Assembly: GCA_964415245.1 (NCBI GenBank)
Contig: CAYQAJ010000264.1
Coordinates: 1 to 7,002, forward strand
Direction: 5' to 3'
Source of the DNA: CAYQAJ01 sp964415245
GTDB lineage: Bacteria; Planctomycetota; Planctomycetia; Pirellulales; Pirellulaceae
Length of the DNA: 7,002 bases
Under the pieces are notes generated by a model. That model was not told where the DNA came from. It was given only the letters and a program-made list of their open reading frames with translations, and did not search any database. Below, one piece after another: positions 1 through 5,264 of the stretch; the first letter of the stretch is position 1; the number at the start of each line of letters is the position of its first letter. Both the position numbers and the translations under genes were made by a program.

Positions 1-221
1 TCGCCGGTCGAAAGCAGCATGTCCATTTCCCGGGCGGGGGGCCGTTCGGTGATCTGCCGGGCAAGCTCGACCAGCAAGTCGGTGTTCTTGCCCATCGCGC
101 TGACGACCATCACCACCTGATTGCCCTGCTGCTGCGCGCGGATGGCCTTGCGGGCGGCGGCGAGGATCTTCTGGCTATCGGCGACGCTGGTGCCGCCGAA
201 TTTTTGGACGATGATGGGCAT
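1..221 (-). CDS. lysC: Aspartate kinase, N-terminal part (cut by window edge)
   Basis: Aspartokinase phosphorylates L-aspartate with ATP, the first step to lysine, methionine and threonine; it is cytosolic. Only the first 73 codons are in the window. The protein begins MPIIVQKFGGTSVAD, with the KFGGTS nucleotide-binding signature of the amino-acid kinase fold at residues 7-12, followed by VVMVVSAMGKNTDLL at about 38-52, the usual second conserved block (many members have GKTTD, here GKNTD). The ATG at 219-221 is the only sensible start because the family begins two to six residues before KFGG. The bases just upstream of the ATG are a run of C and T with no Shine-Dalgarno. It lies downstream of hom and the apgM-like gene on the same strand, which fits an aspartate-family cluster, but the 284-nt repeat-filled gap leaves co-transcription open. 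The regulatory ACT domains would lie outside the window. Confidence 0.95.
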   Translation of the reverse strand, partial: MPIIVQKFGGTSVADSQKILAAARKAIRAQQQGNQVVMVVSAMGKNTDLLVELARQITERPPAREMDMLLSTG

Positions 222-246
222 GGGGGTGGAGGGCGGGGATTAGGGG

Positions 247-274
247 TTGGGCGTTGGGAGTTGGGAGTTGCGGT
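247..274. repeat. G-rich heptamer tandem repeat upstream of lysC
   Basis: Four consecutive 7-nt units on the plus strand: TTGGGCG, TTGGGAG, TTGGGAG, TTGCGGT. The preceding bases (ATTAGGGG) look like a decayed further unit. On the lysC transcript strand it reads as CTCCCAA units and ends about 25 nt before the lysC start, so it forms the unusual C-rich leader of that gene. Confidence 0.75.
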
Positions 275-283
275 GTCGTGGGG

Positions 284-344
284 GAATGACGAATGTCTAA
301 TGACCTAATGACTAAATAATGACTAATGTCTAATCCCTAACGAC
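284..344. repeat. Heptamer tandem array, TAATGAC type
   Basis: A period-7 array on the plus strand: GAATGAC, GAATGTC, TAATGAC, C, TAATGAC, TAAA, TAATGAC, TAATGTC, TAATCCC, TAACGAC. Two short insertions (1 and 4 nt) interrupt the register, and the units decay rightwards. It is AT-rich compared with the surrounding genome. It is the left arm of a large inverted arrangement with 397-457: GAATGACGAATG (284-295) is complementary to CATTCGTCATTC (399-410), and AATGACTAATG (318-328) to CATTAGTCATT (439-449). No reading frame here looks like a gene. Confidence 0.85.
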
Positions 345-396
345 TATCCCATGACCACTCTCCCATATCTACGGTCGACGACGATGCCAGCGCTCA

Positions 397-457
397 GGCA
401 TTCGTCATTCGTCATTCGTCATTCCTTAGTCATTCAGGCATTAGTCATTCGACATTC
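397..457. repeat. Heptamer tandem array, GTCATTC type (inverted partner)
   Basis: A period-7 array in the orientation opposite to 284-344: GGCATTC, GTCATTC three times, CTTA, GTCATTC, A, GGCATTA, GTCATTC, GACATTC. A 4-nt and a 1-nt insertion break the register, just as in the left array. The two arrays face each other across about 52 nt and could fold into a long imperfect hairpin or cruciform between the apgM-like gene and lysC. With the G-rich heptamers it makes up most of the 284-nt gap 222-505. The remaining 48 nt before the apgM stop show nothing I can name. Confidence 0.85.
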
Positions 458-505
458 GCACGGCGAGTCAGCGGGCCGTTACGCGCCGATTCTTGTGAAC
501 CACGG

Positions 506-1729
506 TCAAGCACCGCCGTGTGGCCAAGTTCGGTGCAGGAAACAGTCCATCAAACGCCAGCCTTCGGGAAACGTCAAGCCGGTGGCGGCGGCTGCGATTT
601 CGTCGTAGGTGGTTTGCCCGTGCGGTTCGACGTCGGTGCCGGCCACGGCGAACGGTACCGCCCCGTGGCTGTGCGTCTTGGTTCGTAGCGGCGTGGGGTG
701 GTCGGGCGAAACGAGGATGCGGTAGGCGTCGCGCTTCTGCAGGGCGGCCCAGAGCGGGGCGACGATGTGGCGGTCGATCTCTTGCAGTGCTGCGACCTTG
801 GCTTTCGCGTCGCCCTGGTGCGAGGCTTCGTCGGGCGCCTCGACGTGTACGCAAATGACGTCGGTGGAGTCGATCGCTTCCATTGCCGCGCGCCCCTTGG
901 CGGCGTAGTCGGTATCGAGATAGCCGGTGGCGCCGGGCACGTCGATCCGCCGCCAGCCGATGAGTGCCGCCAGGCCGCGAAGCAAGTCGACCGCCGTAAT
1001 CATCGCGCCGTTCTTCTTGTGCAATTCGGCGAACGGCGGGAGTTGCGGCGCGCTGCCCTGGCCCCACAACCAGATGTTCGTCGCCGGGAGATTGCCCGCT
1101 TTGCGCCGGGCTACGTTCACGGGATGATCGGCGAACACCTCTTCGCTCGCGCTCATCAGCTCGACAAGCAAATCGCTGCCGGGACCGCGCGGAAAGTGAT
1201 CGGCGACCGACTTATCGGTCAGGTCGTGCGGCGGCGTGGTGCGCGTGTCGCCGCCCAGCGGAACGGGCCGTTCGCCCGCGCGGCAGATGAGCAGATTGCG
1301 GTAGCTCACACCGGGCACAAACTCCAAGCCGCCGGGCCCCACTTTCTCTTGCAAGCTGGCCAGTAGTTGCGTCGCCTCGTCGGTCGAAATGTGCCCGGCG
1401 GTGAAGTCGCGCATCACCTGATCGTCGATGGTGACCAGGTTACACCGCACGGCCCAATCGCCTTCACCCAGCTTGATGCCCTGAGCGGCCGCTTCGAGCG
1501 ACGCACGCCCGGTGAAGTAGCGGCAGGGGTCATAGCCCAGCAGGCTCAAGTTCGCCACATCGGAGCCTGGAGGAAGATGAGCCGGCACGTTATTGGCCGT
1601 GCCCACGGCGCCCGCGGCGGCGATCGCGTCCATGGCCGGAGTGCGAGCGGCCTGGAGCGGCGTCTTGCCGCCGAGCGACTCTTGCGGCTCGTCGGCGCAA
1701 CCGTCGGGAATGACAATGGCGTATTTCAT
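506..1729 (-). CDS. apgM: Cofactor-independent phosphoglycerate mutase-like protein (ApgM type); proposed homoserine kinase
   Basis: A 407-residue cytosolic metalloenzyme of the alkaline phosphatase superfamily, archaeal-type phosphoglycerate mutase branch. Visible metal-site residues: D9 in VIPDGCADEP, the phosphorylated serine candidate S56 in PPGSDVANLSLLGYDP, D300 and H304 in VEAPDEASHQGD, D343 and H344 in VSPDHPTP, and H353 in the THSHGAVPF block. The whole two-metal set therefore looks intact. Family knowledge: one branch of this family sits in threonine operons of bacteria lacking ThrB and is annotated as 'proposed homoserine kinase' (TIGR02535-type). Here it lies between hom (73 nt upstream) and lysC, so homoserine to O-phosphohomoserine is the likelier job by context; 2-/3-phosphoglycerate interconversion remains possible. 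The ATG at 1729 gives the typical MKYAIVIPDG start. A GTG three codons upstream (1738) is possible but unneeded. No clear Shine-Dalgarno. Confidence 0.9.
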   Translation of the reverse strand: MKYAIVIPDGCADEPQESLGGKTPLQAARTPAMDAIAAAGAVGTANNVPAHLPPGSDVANLSLLGYDPCRYFTGRASLEAAAQGIKLGEGDWAVRCNLVTIDDQVMRDFTAGHISTDEATQLLASLQEKVGPGGLEFVPGVSYRNLLICRAGERPVPLGGDTRTTPPHDLTDKSVADHFPRGPGSDLLVELMSASEEVFADHPVNVARRKAGNLPATNIWLWGQGSAPQLPPFAELHKKNGAMITAVDLLRGLAALIGWRRIDVPGATGYLDTDYAAKGRAAMEAIDSTDVICVHVEAPDEASHQGDAKAKVAALQEIDRHIVAPLWAALQKRDAYRILVSPDHPTPLRTKTHSHGAVPFAVAGTDVEPHGQTTYDEIAAAATGLTFPEGWRLMDCFLHRTWPHGGA

Positions 1730-1755
1730 GGCAACCACGGGGCCGAACTGGTGCT

Positions 1756-1791
1756 GTCCATAGCGTCCATACCGTCCATATCGTCCATCGC
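1756..1791. repeat. Nonamer tandem repeat, GTCCATANC x4
   Basis: Four exact-length 9-nt units on the plus strand: GTCCATAGC, GTCCATACC, GTCCATATC, GTCCATCGC. It fills half of the 73-nt gap between hom and the apgM-like gene. On the transcript strand it reads as repeated TATGGAC units, ending about 26 nt before the apgM start codon. A related period-9 array is at 3939-3974. Confidence 0.85.
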
Positions 1792-1802
1792 TCTGCCGCC
1801 GC

Positions 1803-3104
1803 TCAGTCCAGCACTCTCATCCGTACGCTGCCGGCCCGCACGAAGTCGAGCGAGTCGATCTCCCGCACGGCGCGGCGCGTCGCCCCGTCGGTAGCGGAGT
1901 GCGTCATAATGACCAGCGGCACGATGTTCTCGTTTTCCGCCTCCTGGGGCTCGTGTTGAATCACCGACGCGATCGAAATCTGCCGCTTACCCAGCATTCC
2001 GGCAATCTCGGCCAACACGCCAGGGTGATCCTCGATGTTGAACCGCAGGTAGAACCGCCCTTTCGCGGCGTCGGGGTCGCACAGCTCGACCCGCGCCTCG
2101 CGCTGCGACCACAGTTCGAGCGTGCGGAACGTAATTTGCGTGCGGCCGACCGCCGTGTCGATCATGTCGGCCACCACGGCCGAGGCGGTGGGCATCTGGC
2201 CCGCGCCGAGTCCGTGGAAAAACAGCGGCCCCACCGCGTCGCCCACCACGCTGATCGCGTTGTAAGCCTGCCGCACTTCGGCCAGCGGCGTGCCGACGCG
2301 GATTAAAGTGGGCGAAACGTGCAGCTCGAGCCCATCGTCGGTCAGTTGCGCCACCGCGAGCAGCTTGATTCGGTAGCCCAACTCGCGGGCATAGCGCATG
2401 TCGGCCACGTCGAGCCGGTCGATGCCGACGCGGGGAATTTCATTCCAGTGCACACGCGCGCCGAACGCCAGGTGCGCCAGGATGGCGAGTTTCTGCGCGG
2501 CATCGGAGCCGTCGACGTCCATGGTGGGATCGGCCTCGGCGTAGCCGCGCTGTTTGGCCTCGGCAACGGCCGCCGAATAGTCGGCGCCGTGCTCTTCCAT
2601 CTCCGTGACGATGAAGTTGCTCGTGCCGTTGAGGATGCCCCGCAGCGACAATACCTGATTGGCCGACAGGCACTGGCCAATGTTGGTGATGATCGGAATG
2701 CCGCCGGCCACCGACGCCTCGAAGGCGATCGAGCGGCCCAGCTCGCGGGCCCGATCGAACAGCTCGCCGCCGTGCTCGGCCAATAGCGCTTTGTTGGCCG
2801 TGACCACGTCCTTGCCGCTTTCCAGCAGCTTGAGCATGACGGTGCGGGCCGGCTCGAGCCCGCCCATCAAGTGAGCGACCACCTTGATTTCGGGATTGCC
2901 CGTGACGAGCGACAGATCGTCGGTGAGCACGCCATCGGGCAGGTCGGCGTCGCGGGGTCGGGTGAGATCGCGAACCACCACCTTTTCGAGCCACAGGGTG
3001 CGGCCGGCGTGGCGCGCAGTGCGATCGCCGTGATCCAGCAGCAGACGGGCCACGCCCGTGCCCACGGTTCCCATGCCGATGATGGCGACCTTGGTCTTTC
3101 GCAC
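1803..3104 (-). CDS. hom: Homoserine dehydrogenase with C-terminal ACT domain
   Basis: Reduces L-aspartate-4-semialdehyde to L-homoserine with NAD(P)H, the branch point to threonine and methionine; cytosolic. With the GTG start at 3104 the product is 433 residues, the usual length. Domains: Rossmann fold with GMGTVGTGVA at 10-19; VVTANKALLA at 100-109 (K105 is the conserved active-site lysine candidate); catalytic domain with ILNGTSNFI at 157-165 and the family signature GYAEADPTMDVDGSDAAQK at 187-205 (D and K205 catalytic); ACT domain about 350-425 starting FYLRFNIEDHPGVLAEI, expected to bind threonine. The frame stays open to a TTG at 3179, but those 25 extra residues do not resemble the family and contain the predicted promoter. 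The GTG at 3104 has a purine-rich GGTGGG 7 nt upstream; GTG at 3116 is an alternative. Oddity: the usual VVExMGG stretch reads VAHLMGG (H78). First gene of the hom-apgM-lysC cluster. Confidence 0.95.
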   Translation of the reverse strand: MRKTKVAIIGMGTVGTGVARLLLDHGDRTARHAGRTLWLEKVVVRDLTRPRDADLPDGVLTDDLSLVTGNPEIKVVAHLMGGLEPARTVMLKLLESGKDVVTANKALLAEHGGELFDRARELGRSIAFEASVAGGIPIITNIGQCLSANQVLSLRGILNGTSNFIVTEMEEHGADYSAAVAEAKQRGYAEADPTMDVDGSDAAQKLAILAHLAFGARVHWNEIPRVGIDRLDVADMRYARELGYRIKLLAVAQLTDDGLELHVSPTLIRVGTPLAEVRQAYNAISVVGDAVGPLFFHGLGAGQMPTASAVVADMIDTAVGRTQITFRTLELWSQREARVELCDPDAAKGRFYLRFNIEDHPGVLAEIAGMLGKRQISIASVIQHEPQEAENENIVPLVIMTHSATDGATRRAVREIDSLDFVRAGSVRMRVLD

Positions 3105-3149
3105 CGAAATGCCCACCGGGAATGATTTTAGGTCGAACGCCAGCGCGCG

Positions 3150-3179
3150 ATGATAGGCTGTGCCGCCCCGGAGCGTCAA
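3150..3179 (-). promoter_or_regulatory. Predicted sigma70-type promoter for hom
   Basis: On the minus strand, TTGACG (3179-3174) matches the -35 consensus in 5 of 6 positions, TATCAT (3155-3150) matches the -10 in 5 of 6, and the spacer is 18 nt. Transcription would start near 3143, leaving a leader of about 39 nt before the GTG at 3104. It overlaps the extra N-terminal codons of the longest possible hom frame, which argues that the TTG start is not used. The prediction is by inspection only, and planctomycete promoters are not well defined. Confidence 0.55.
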
Positions 3180-3267
3180 GCGGACCCGTATGCGGCGCGA
3201 ATCGCCTCCGCCGGGTGGAAGCGGCTCGCCAAACGTGGTTCAATCGGACCGCCTGTAGGATGTGGAA

Positions 3268-3372
3268 AGTCGTCTCTCGCTCCGCCGATGTCGTTGGTTT
3301 CGGAACGGTTCACAAAAAGCAATACACCCCGCACCCTGCCCGCGGCGTTCTCTCGCGGAGCGAGAGACGACT
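3268..3372. repeat. 18-bp perfect inverted repeat with internal hairpin (REP-like)
   Basis: The left arm at 3268-3285 (AGTCGTCTCTCGCTCCGC) is the exact reverse complement of the right arm at 3355-3372, separated by 69 nt. The right arm also overlaps a compact hairpin at 3350-3366: CTCTCGC, loop GGA, GCGAGAG. The right copy is thus a fuller, self-palindromic version of the same unit. It occupies the 213-nt gap between the hom promoter and the carbonic-anhydrase-like gene, where I see no other convincing promoter or gene. The resemblance to dispersed REP-type palindromes is inferred from shape only. Confidence 0.7.
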
Positions 3373-3392
3373 CTACCGCGAAGCACGCGCCA

Positions 3393-3857
3393 ATGAACGA
3401 CACACCCAACAAAGTCGTGTTCACCAGTCGCGAGCCGTTCGACCTGGAGCGGATTCATGCCGCGGCCGTTTATTGCAGCGACGGTCGTTTCGGCGAGCAG
3501 ATCGACGAGTTCGTGCAGGTCGCTCTGGGCCTGCCGCGCTACGACCGGGTCGTCATGCCGGGAGGGCCGGCCTGCCTGGCGGGTCACTTTTCCGTCTACT
3601 TCGAGCAGCAGAGCGTGCAGCGCAATCTGGCGTTTCTCATCGAAGCGCACGGACTGACGCGAGTATTGTTGATTGCTCACCAGGACTGCGCCTACTATAC
3701 GCATCGGTTAAAGGTGCCGCCCGAAAAACTCGAACCAACGCAGCGGACCGACTTGGCGAAAGCGGCGAAATTCATTGCCTCAATCGATGCGACACTGAAG
3801 GTGGAAACGTACTTCGCCCGCAAAGTGTCGGGAGGCGTTCGCTTCGAAACCGTGTGA
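3393..3857 (+). CDS. Small beta-carbonic-anhydrase-like zinc protein
   Basis: A 154-residue soluble protein with no signal peptide or membrane segment. It carries the metal-ligand layout of beta-carbonic anhydrases: CSDGR at 28-32 (C28 ligand, D30/R32 dyad) and HQDC at 96-99 (H96 and C99 ligands), preceded by a hydrophobic strand RVLLIA as in the family. The helix QRNLAFLIEAHGLTRV (76-91) matches the one before the HxxC motif in true enzymes. Differences: the RN-x-(A/G)-N loop is replaced by VVMPGGPACLAG (53-64), the Gly-rich turn after HxxC is missing (HQDCAYY), and the protein is shorter than the usual 190-220 residues. It resembles what Pfam calls a putative carbonic anhydrase (Pro_CA_2 type, from memory). 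CO2 hydration is plausible but not certain. The ATG at 3393 is chosen because upstream in-frame sequence crosses the inverted repeat and is non-protein-like; no strong Shine-Dalgarno. Divergent from hom. Confidence 0.8.
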   Translation: MNDTPNKVVFTSREPFDLERIHAAAVYCSDGRFGEQIDEFVQVALGLPRYDRVVMPGGPACLAGHFSVYFEQQSVQRNLAFLIEAHGLTRVLLIAHQDCAYYTHRLKVPPEKLEPTQRTDLAKAAKFIASIDATLKVETYFARKVSGGVRFETV

Positions 3858-3938
3858 AGCGGCCTCACTCAGAATTATCGCCAAACAGGCCTGGCGCGTT
3901 CCGTGTTCGATTTGCGTGGTGGCAGTCGCAAAGTATGC

Positions 3939-3974
3939 GGACCTATAGGACGTATATGACGTATATGGTCCCAT
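3939..3974. repeat. Nonamer tandem repeat (GGACGTATA type)
   Basis: Period-9 units GGACCTATA, GGACGTATA, TGACGTATA and a decayed TGGTCCCAT. Read on the minus strand the units resemble GTCCTATAG and GTCATATAC, which is close to the GTCCATANC array at 1756-1791. Its ends (GGACC and GGTCC) are complementary, so a small hairpin is possible. It lies in the 205-nt gap between the carbonic-anhydrase-like gene and the M42 peptidase. Confidence 0.7.
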
Positions 3975-3976
3975 TC

Positions 3977-4011
3977 GGACAACGGACAACTGACCACGGA
4001 CAACTGACAGA
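3977..4011. repeat. Heptamer tandem repeat (GGACAAC type)
   Basis: Five 7-nt units in perfect register: GGACAAC, GGACAAC, TGACCAC, GGACAAC, TGACAGA. It starts 2 nt after the nonamer array. Unit length and the TGACCAC variant are shared with the array next to lysC (352-358). It ends about 50 nt before the peptidase start codon. Confidence 0.8.
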
Positions 4012-4029
4012 AGCTGCCGATTCGGATGA

Positions 4030-4046
4030 AACCGTCGCCGACGGTT
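4030..4046. other. Perfect 7-bp hairpin just upstream of the peptidase RBS
   Basis: AACCGTC, loop GCC, GACGGTT: a 17-nt perfect stem-loop ending 5 nt before the AGGGA Shine-Dalgarno of the M42 peptidase gene. No T-run follows, so it is a poor intrinsic terminator. It could be an operator palindrome, an mRNA 5' stem affecting initiation, or chance. Confidence 0.6.
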
Positions 4047-4062
4047 GTACAAGGGAAGCACA

Positions 4063-5121
4063 ATGGACGACTCCGCACTCGCCTTCTTGAAGAAGTTGCT
4101 CGAAACCCCCAGCCCCTCGGGATATGAGCGGCCCGTGCAGGACGTGGTTCGCGAATATGTCCGCTCATTTGCCGACGAAGTGAAAACCGACGTGCACGGC
4201 AACGTGATCGCGTGCAAGAACCCCGGTGCGCCGGTGCGGCTGATGTTCGCCGGGCACTGCGACCAGATCGGCCTGGTGGTGACCTACATCGACGCTGAGG
4301 GCTTCGTTTATTCGCAGACGATCGGCGGCTGGGACCCGCAGCAGCTCATCGGCCAGCGGATGACGATCTGGACGAAGTCGGGCGCCGTGCCGGCGGTCAT
4401 CGCCCGCAAGCCGATACACCTGCTGACCGAGGACGAGCGCAAGCAGGTGGTGAAGGAGAAGGACTTGTGGCTCGACATCGGCGTGAAGGACAAGGCCGAG
4501 GCCGACACGCTGGTGCAAGTGGGCGATCCCGTGACGCTGGCCCTGTCGTTTCAACCGATGCGCAACGGTCTGGCCAACTCGCCAGCCATGGACAACAAGA
4601 GCGGCCTGTGGGTCGTGATCGAGGCGCTGCGCCGCGCGGCGCAGAAGCCGCTCTCGTGCGCTGTCTACGCCGTTTCGACGGTGCAGGAGGAAATTGGCCT
4701 GCGCGGCGCACGCACCAGCGCGTTCGGCATCGACCCCCACGTCGGCATCGCCGTCGATGTGACACACGCCACCGACTGCCCCACGATCGAGAAGAAACAG
4801 CAGGGGGACGTAAAGCTGGGGGGCGGTCCGGTGGTGTTCCGCGGACCGAACATGAACCCGGTGGTCACTAAGCGGATCTTGGCCTGCGCCCAGTCGGCGG
4901 GGATCGCGTGCCAGGTGTCGGCCATCGGCCGCGCCACACCCAACGACGCCAACAACATCCAAATCAATCGCGCCGGCGTTGCAACGGGGCTAGTGGCCGT
5001 CCCCAATCGCTACATGCACAGCGCGGTGGAAATGATCTCGCTGGACGACATCGACCATGCCGCCGACCTTCTGGCCGCCTTCGCCAATGGCCTCACCGCG
5101 ACGGACGACTTCACGCCGTAG
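4063..5121 (+). CDS. M42 family metallo-aminopeptidase (FrvX / glutamyl aminopeptidase-like)
   Basis: A 352-residue cytosolic zinc or cobalt aminopeptidase of family M42, which forms dodecameric tetrahedral particles that trim peptides from the N-terminus; members are often misnamed endoglucanase (cellulase M). The M42 metal and catalytic residues are all visible: H65 and D67 in AGHCDQIGLV, bridging D177 in SPAMDNKSG, general base E209 and ligand E210 in VQEEIGLRGA, D232 in VDVTHATDCP, and H319 in NRYMHSAVEMIS. Length fits the family (about 340-360). Small departures from consensus are GHCDQIG (usually AHMDEIG) and DNK for DDR/DNR. The ATG at 4063 is chosen over an in-frame TTG at 4045 because AGGGA at 4052-4056 is well spaced and MDDSALAFLKKLLETPSPSGYE is a typical N-terminus. 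It appears to be a single-gene unit. Substrate specificity (acidic, neutral or basic N-terminal residue) cannot be read from sequence. Confidence 0.93.
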   Translation: MDDSALAFLKKLLETPSPSGYERPVQDVVREYVRSFADEVKTDVHGNVIACKNPGAPVRLMFAGHCDQIGLVVTYIDAEGFVYSQTIGGWDPQQLIGQRMTIWTKSGAVPAVIARKPIHLLTEDERKQVVKEKDLWLDIGVKDKAEADTLVQVGDPVTLALSFQPMRNGLANSPAMDNKSGLWVVIEALRRAAQKPLSCAVYAVSTVQEEIGLRGARTSAFGIDPHVGIAVDVTHATDCPTIEKKQQGDVKLGGGPVVFRGPNMNPVVTKRILACAQSAGIACQVSAIGRATPNDANNIQINRAGVATGLVAVPNRYMHSAVEMISLDDIDHAADLLAAFANGLTATDDFTP

Positions 5122-5144
5122 CACTCGCCACGACGCTTCGCGGC

Positions 5145-5195
5145 TGCCAAAATGGCACCTCTTTAGGTGTCTGGGCCACAGTTGGAAGGTTGGCC
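5145..5195. other. Cluster of three short, partly exclusive hairpins after the peptidase gene
   Basis: TGCCA-AAA-TGGCA (5145-5157) overlaps CACCT-CTTT-AGGTG (5156-5169), so only one can form at a time; a third possible stem, GGCCA...TGGCC, spans 5174-5195. It starts 24 nt after the peptidase stop. It could serve as a weak terminator (only CCTCTTT follows the first stem) or form the upstream part of the groEL leader. An AT-rich stretch at 5205-5240 follows, the likeliest place for a groEL promoter, but no -35/-10 pair with good spacing is visible. Confidence 0.4.
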
Positions 5196-5264
5196 AAACG
5201 CAGCTTTATTATACAGTAAAACCATATAGGAAAATGACTTATGCCAATCCACCATCGCGTTGGC

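Noticed and set aside
300..345. lysC promoter inside the AT-rich heptamer array
   Set aside because: TTAGAC/TATTTA-like boxes occur only because the repeat is AT-rich; no pair has 16-18 nt spacing.
284..457. CRISPR array
   Set aside because: The units are 7 nt with no spacers of constant size, and no cas genes are nearby; these are simple tandem repeats.
698..1366. 222-codon plus-strand frame over the apgM-like gene
   Set aside because: Shadow of the real minus-strand gene, with Arg/Ala/Gly-rich composition and no recognisable motif.
3150..3392. Extended N-terminus of the carbonic-anhydrase-like protein
   Set aside because: The extra 81 codons cover the hom promoter and the REP-like inverted repeat and show no family resemblance; the ATG at 3393 is preferred.
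3879..3896. Terminator after the carbonic-anhydrase-like gene (CGCCA...TGGCG)
   Set aside because: Only a 5-bp stem with an 8-nt loop and no T-run; not convincing.
3122..4090. 322-codon plus-strand frame over the carbonic-anhydrase-like gene and the next gap
   Set aside because: It runs through the inverted repeat and both tandem arrays in a different frame from the motif-bearing CSDGR/HQDC protein.
5119..5126. CIRCE (HrcA operator) half-site TAGCACTC upstream of groEL
   Set aside because: It overlaps the peptidase stop codon, the GAGTGCTAA half is absent 9 nt downstream, and it is more than 300 nt from groEL.
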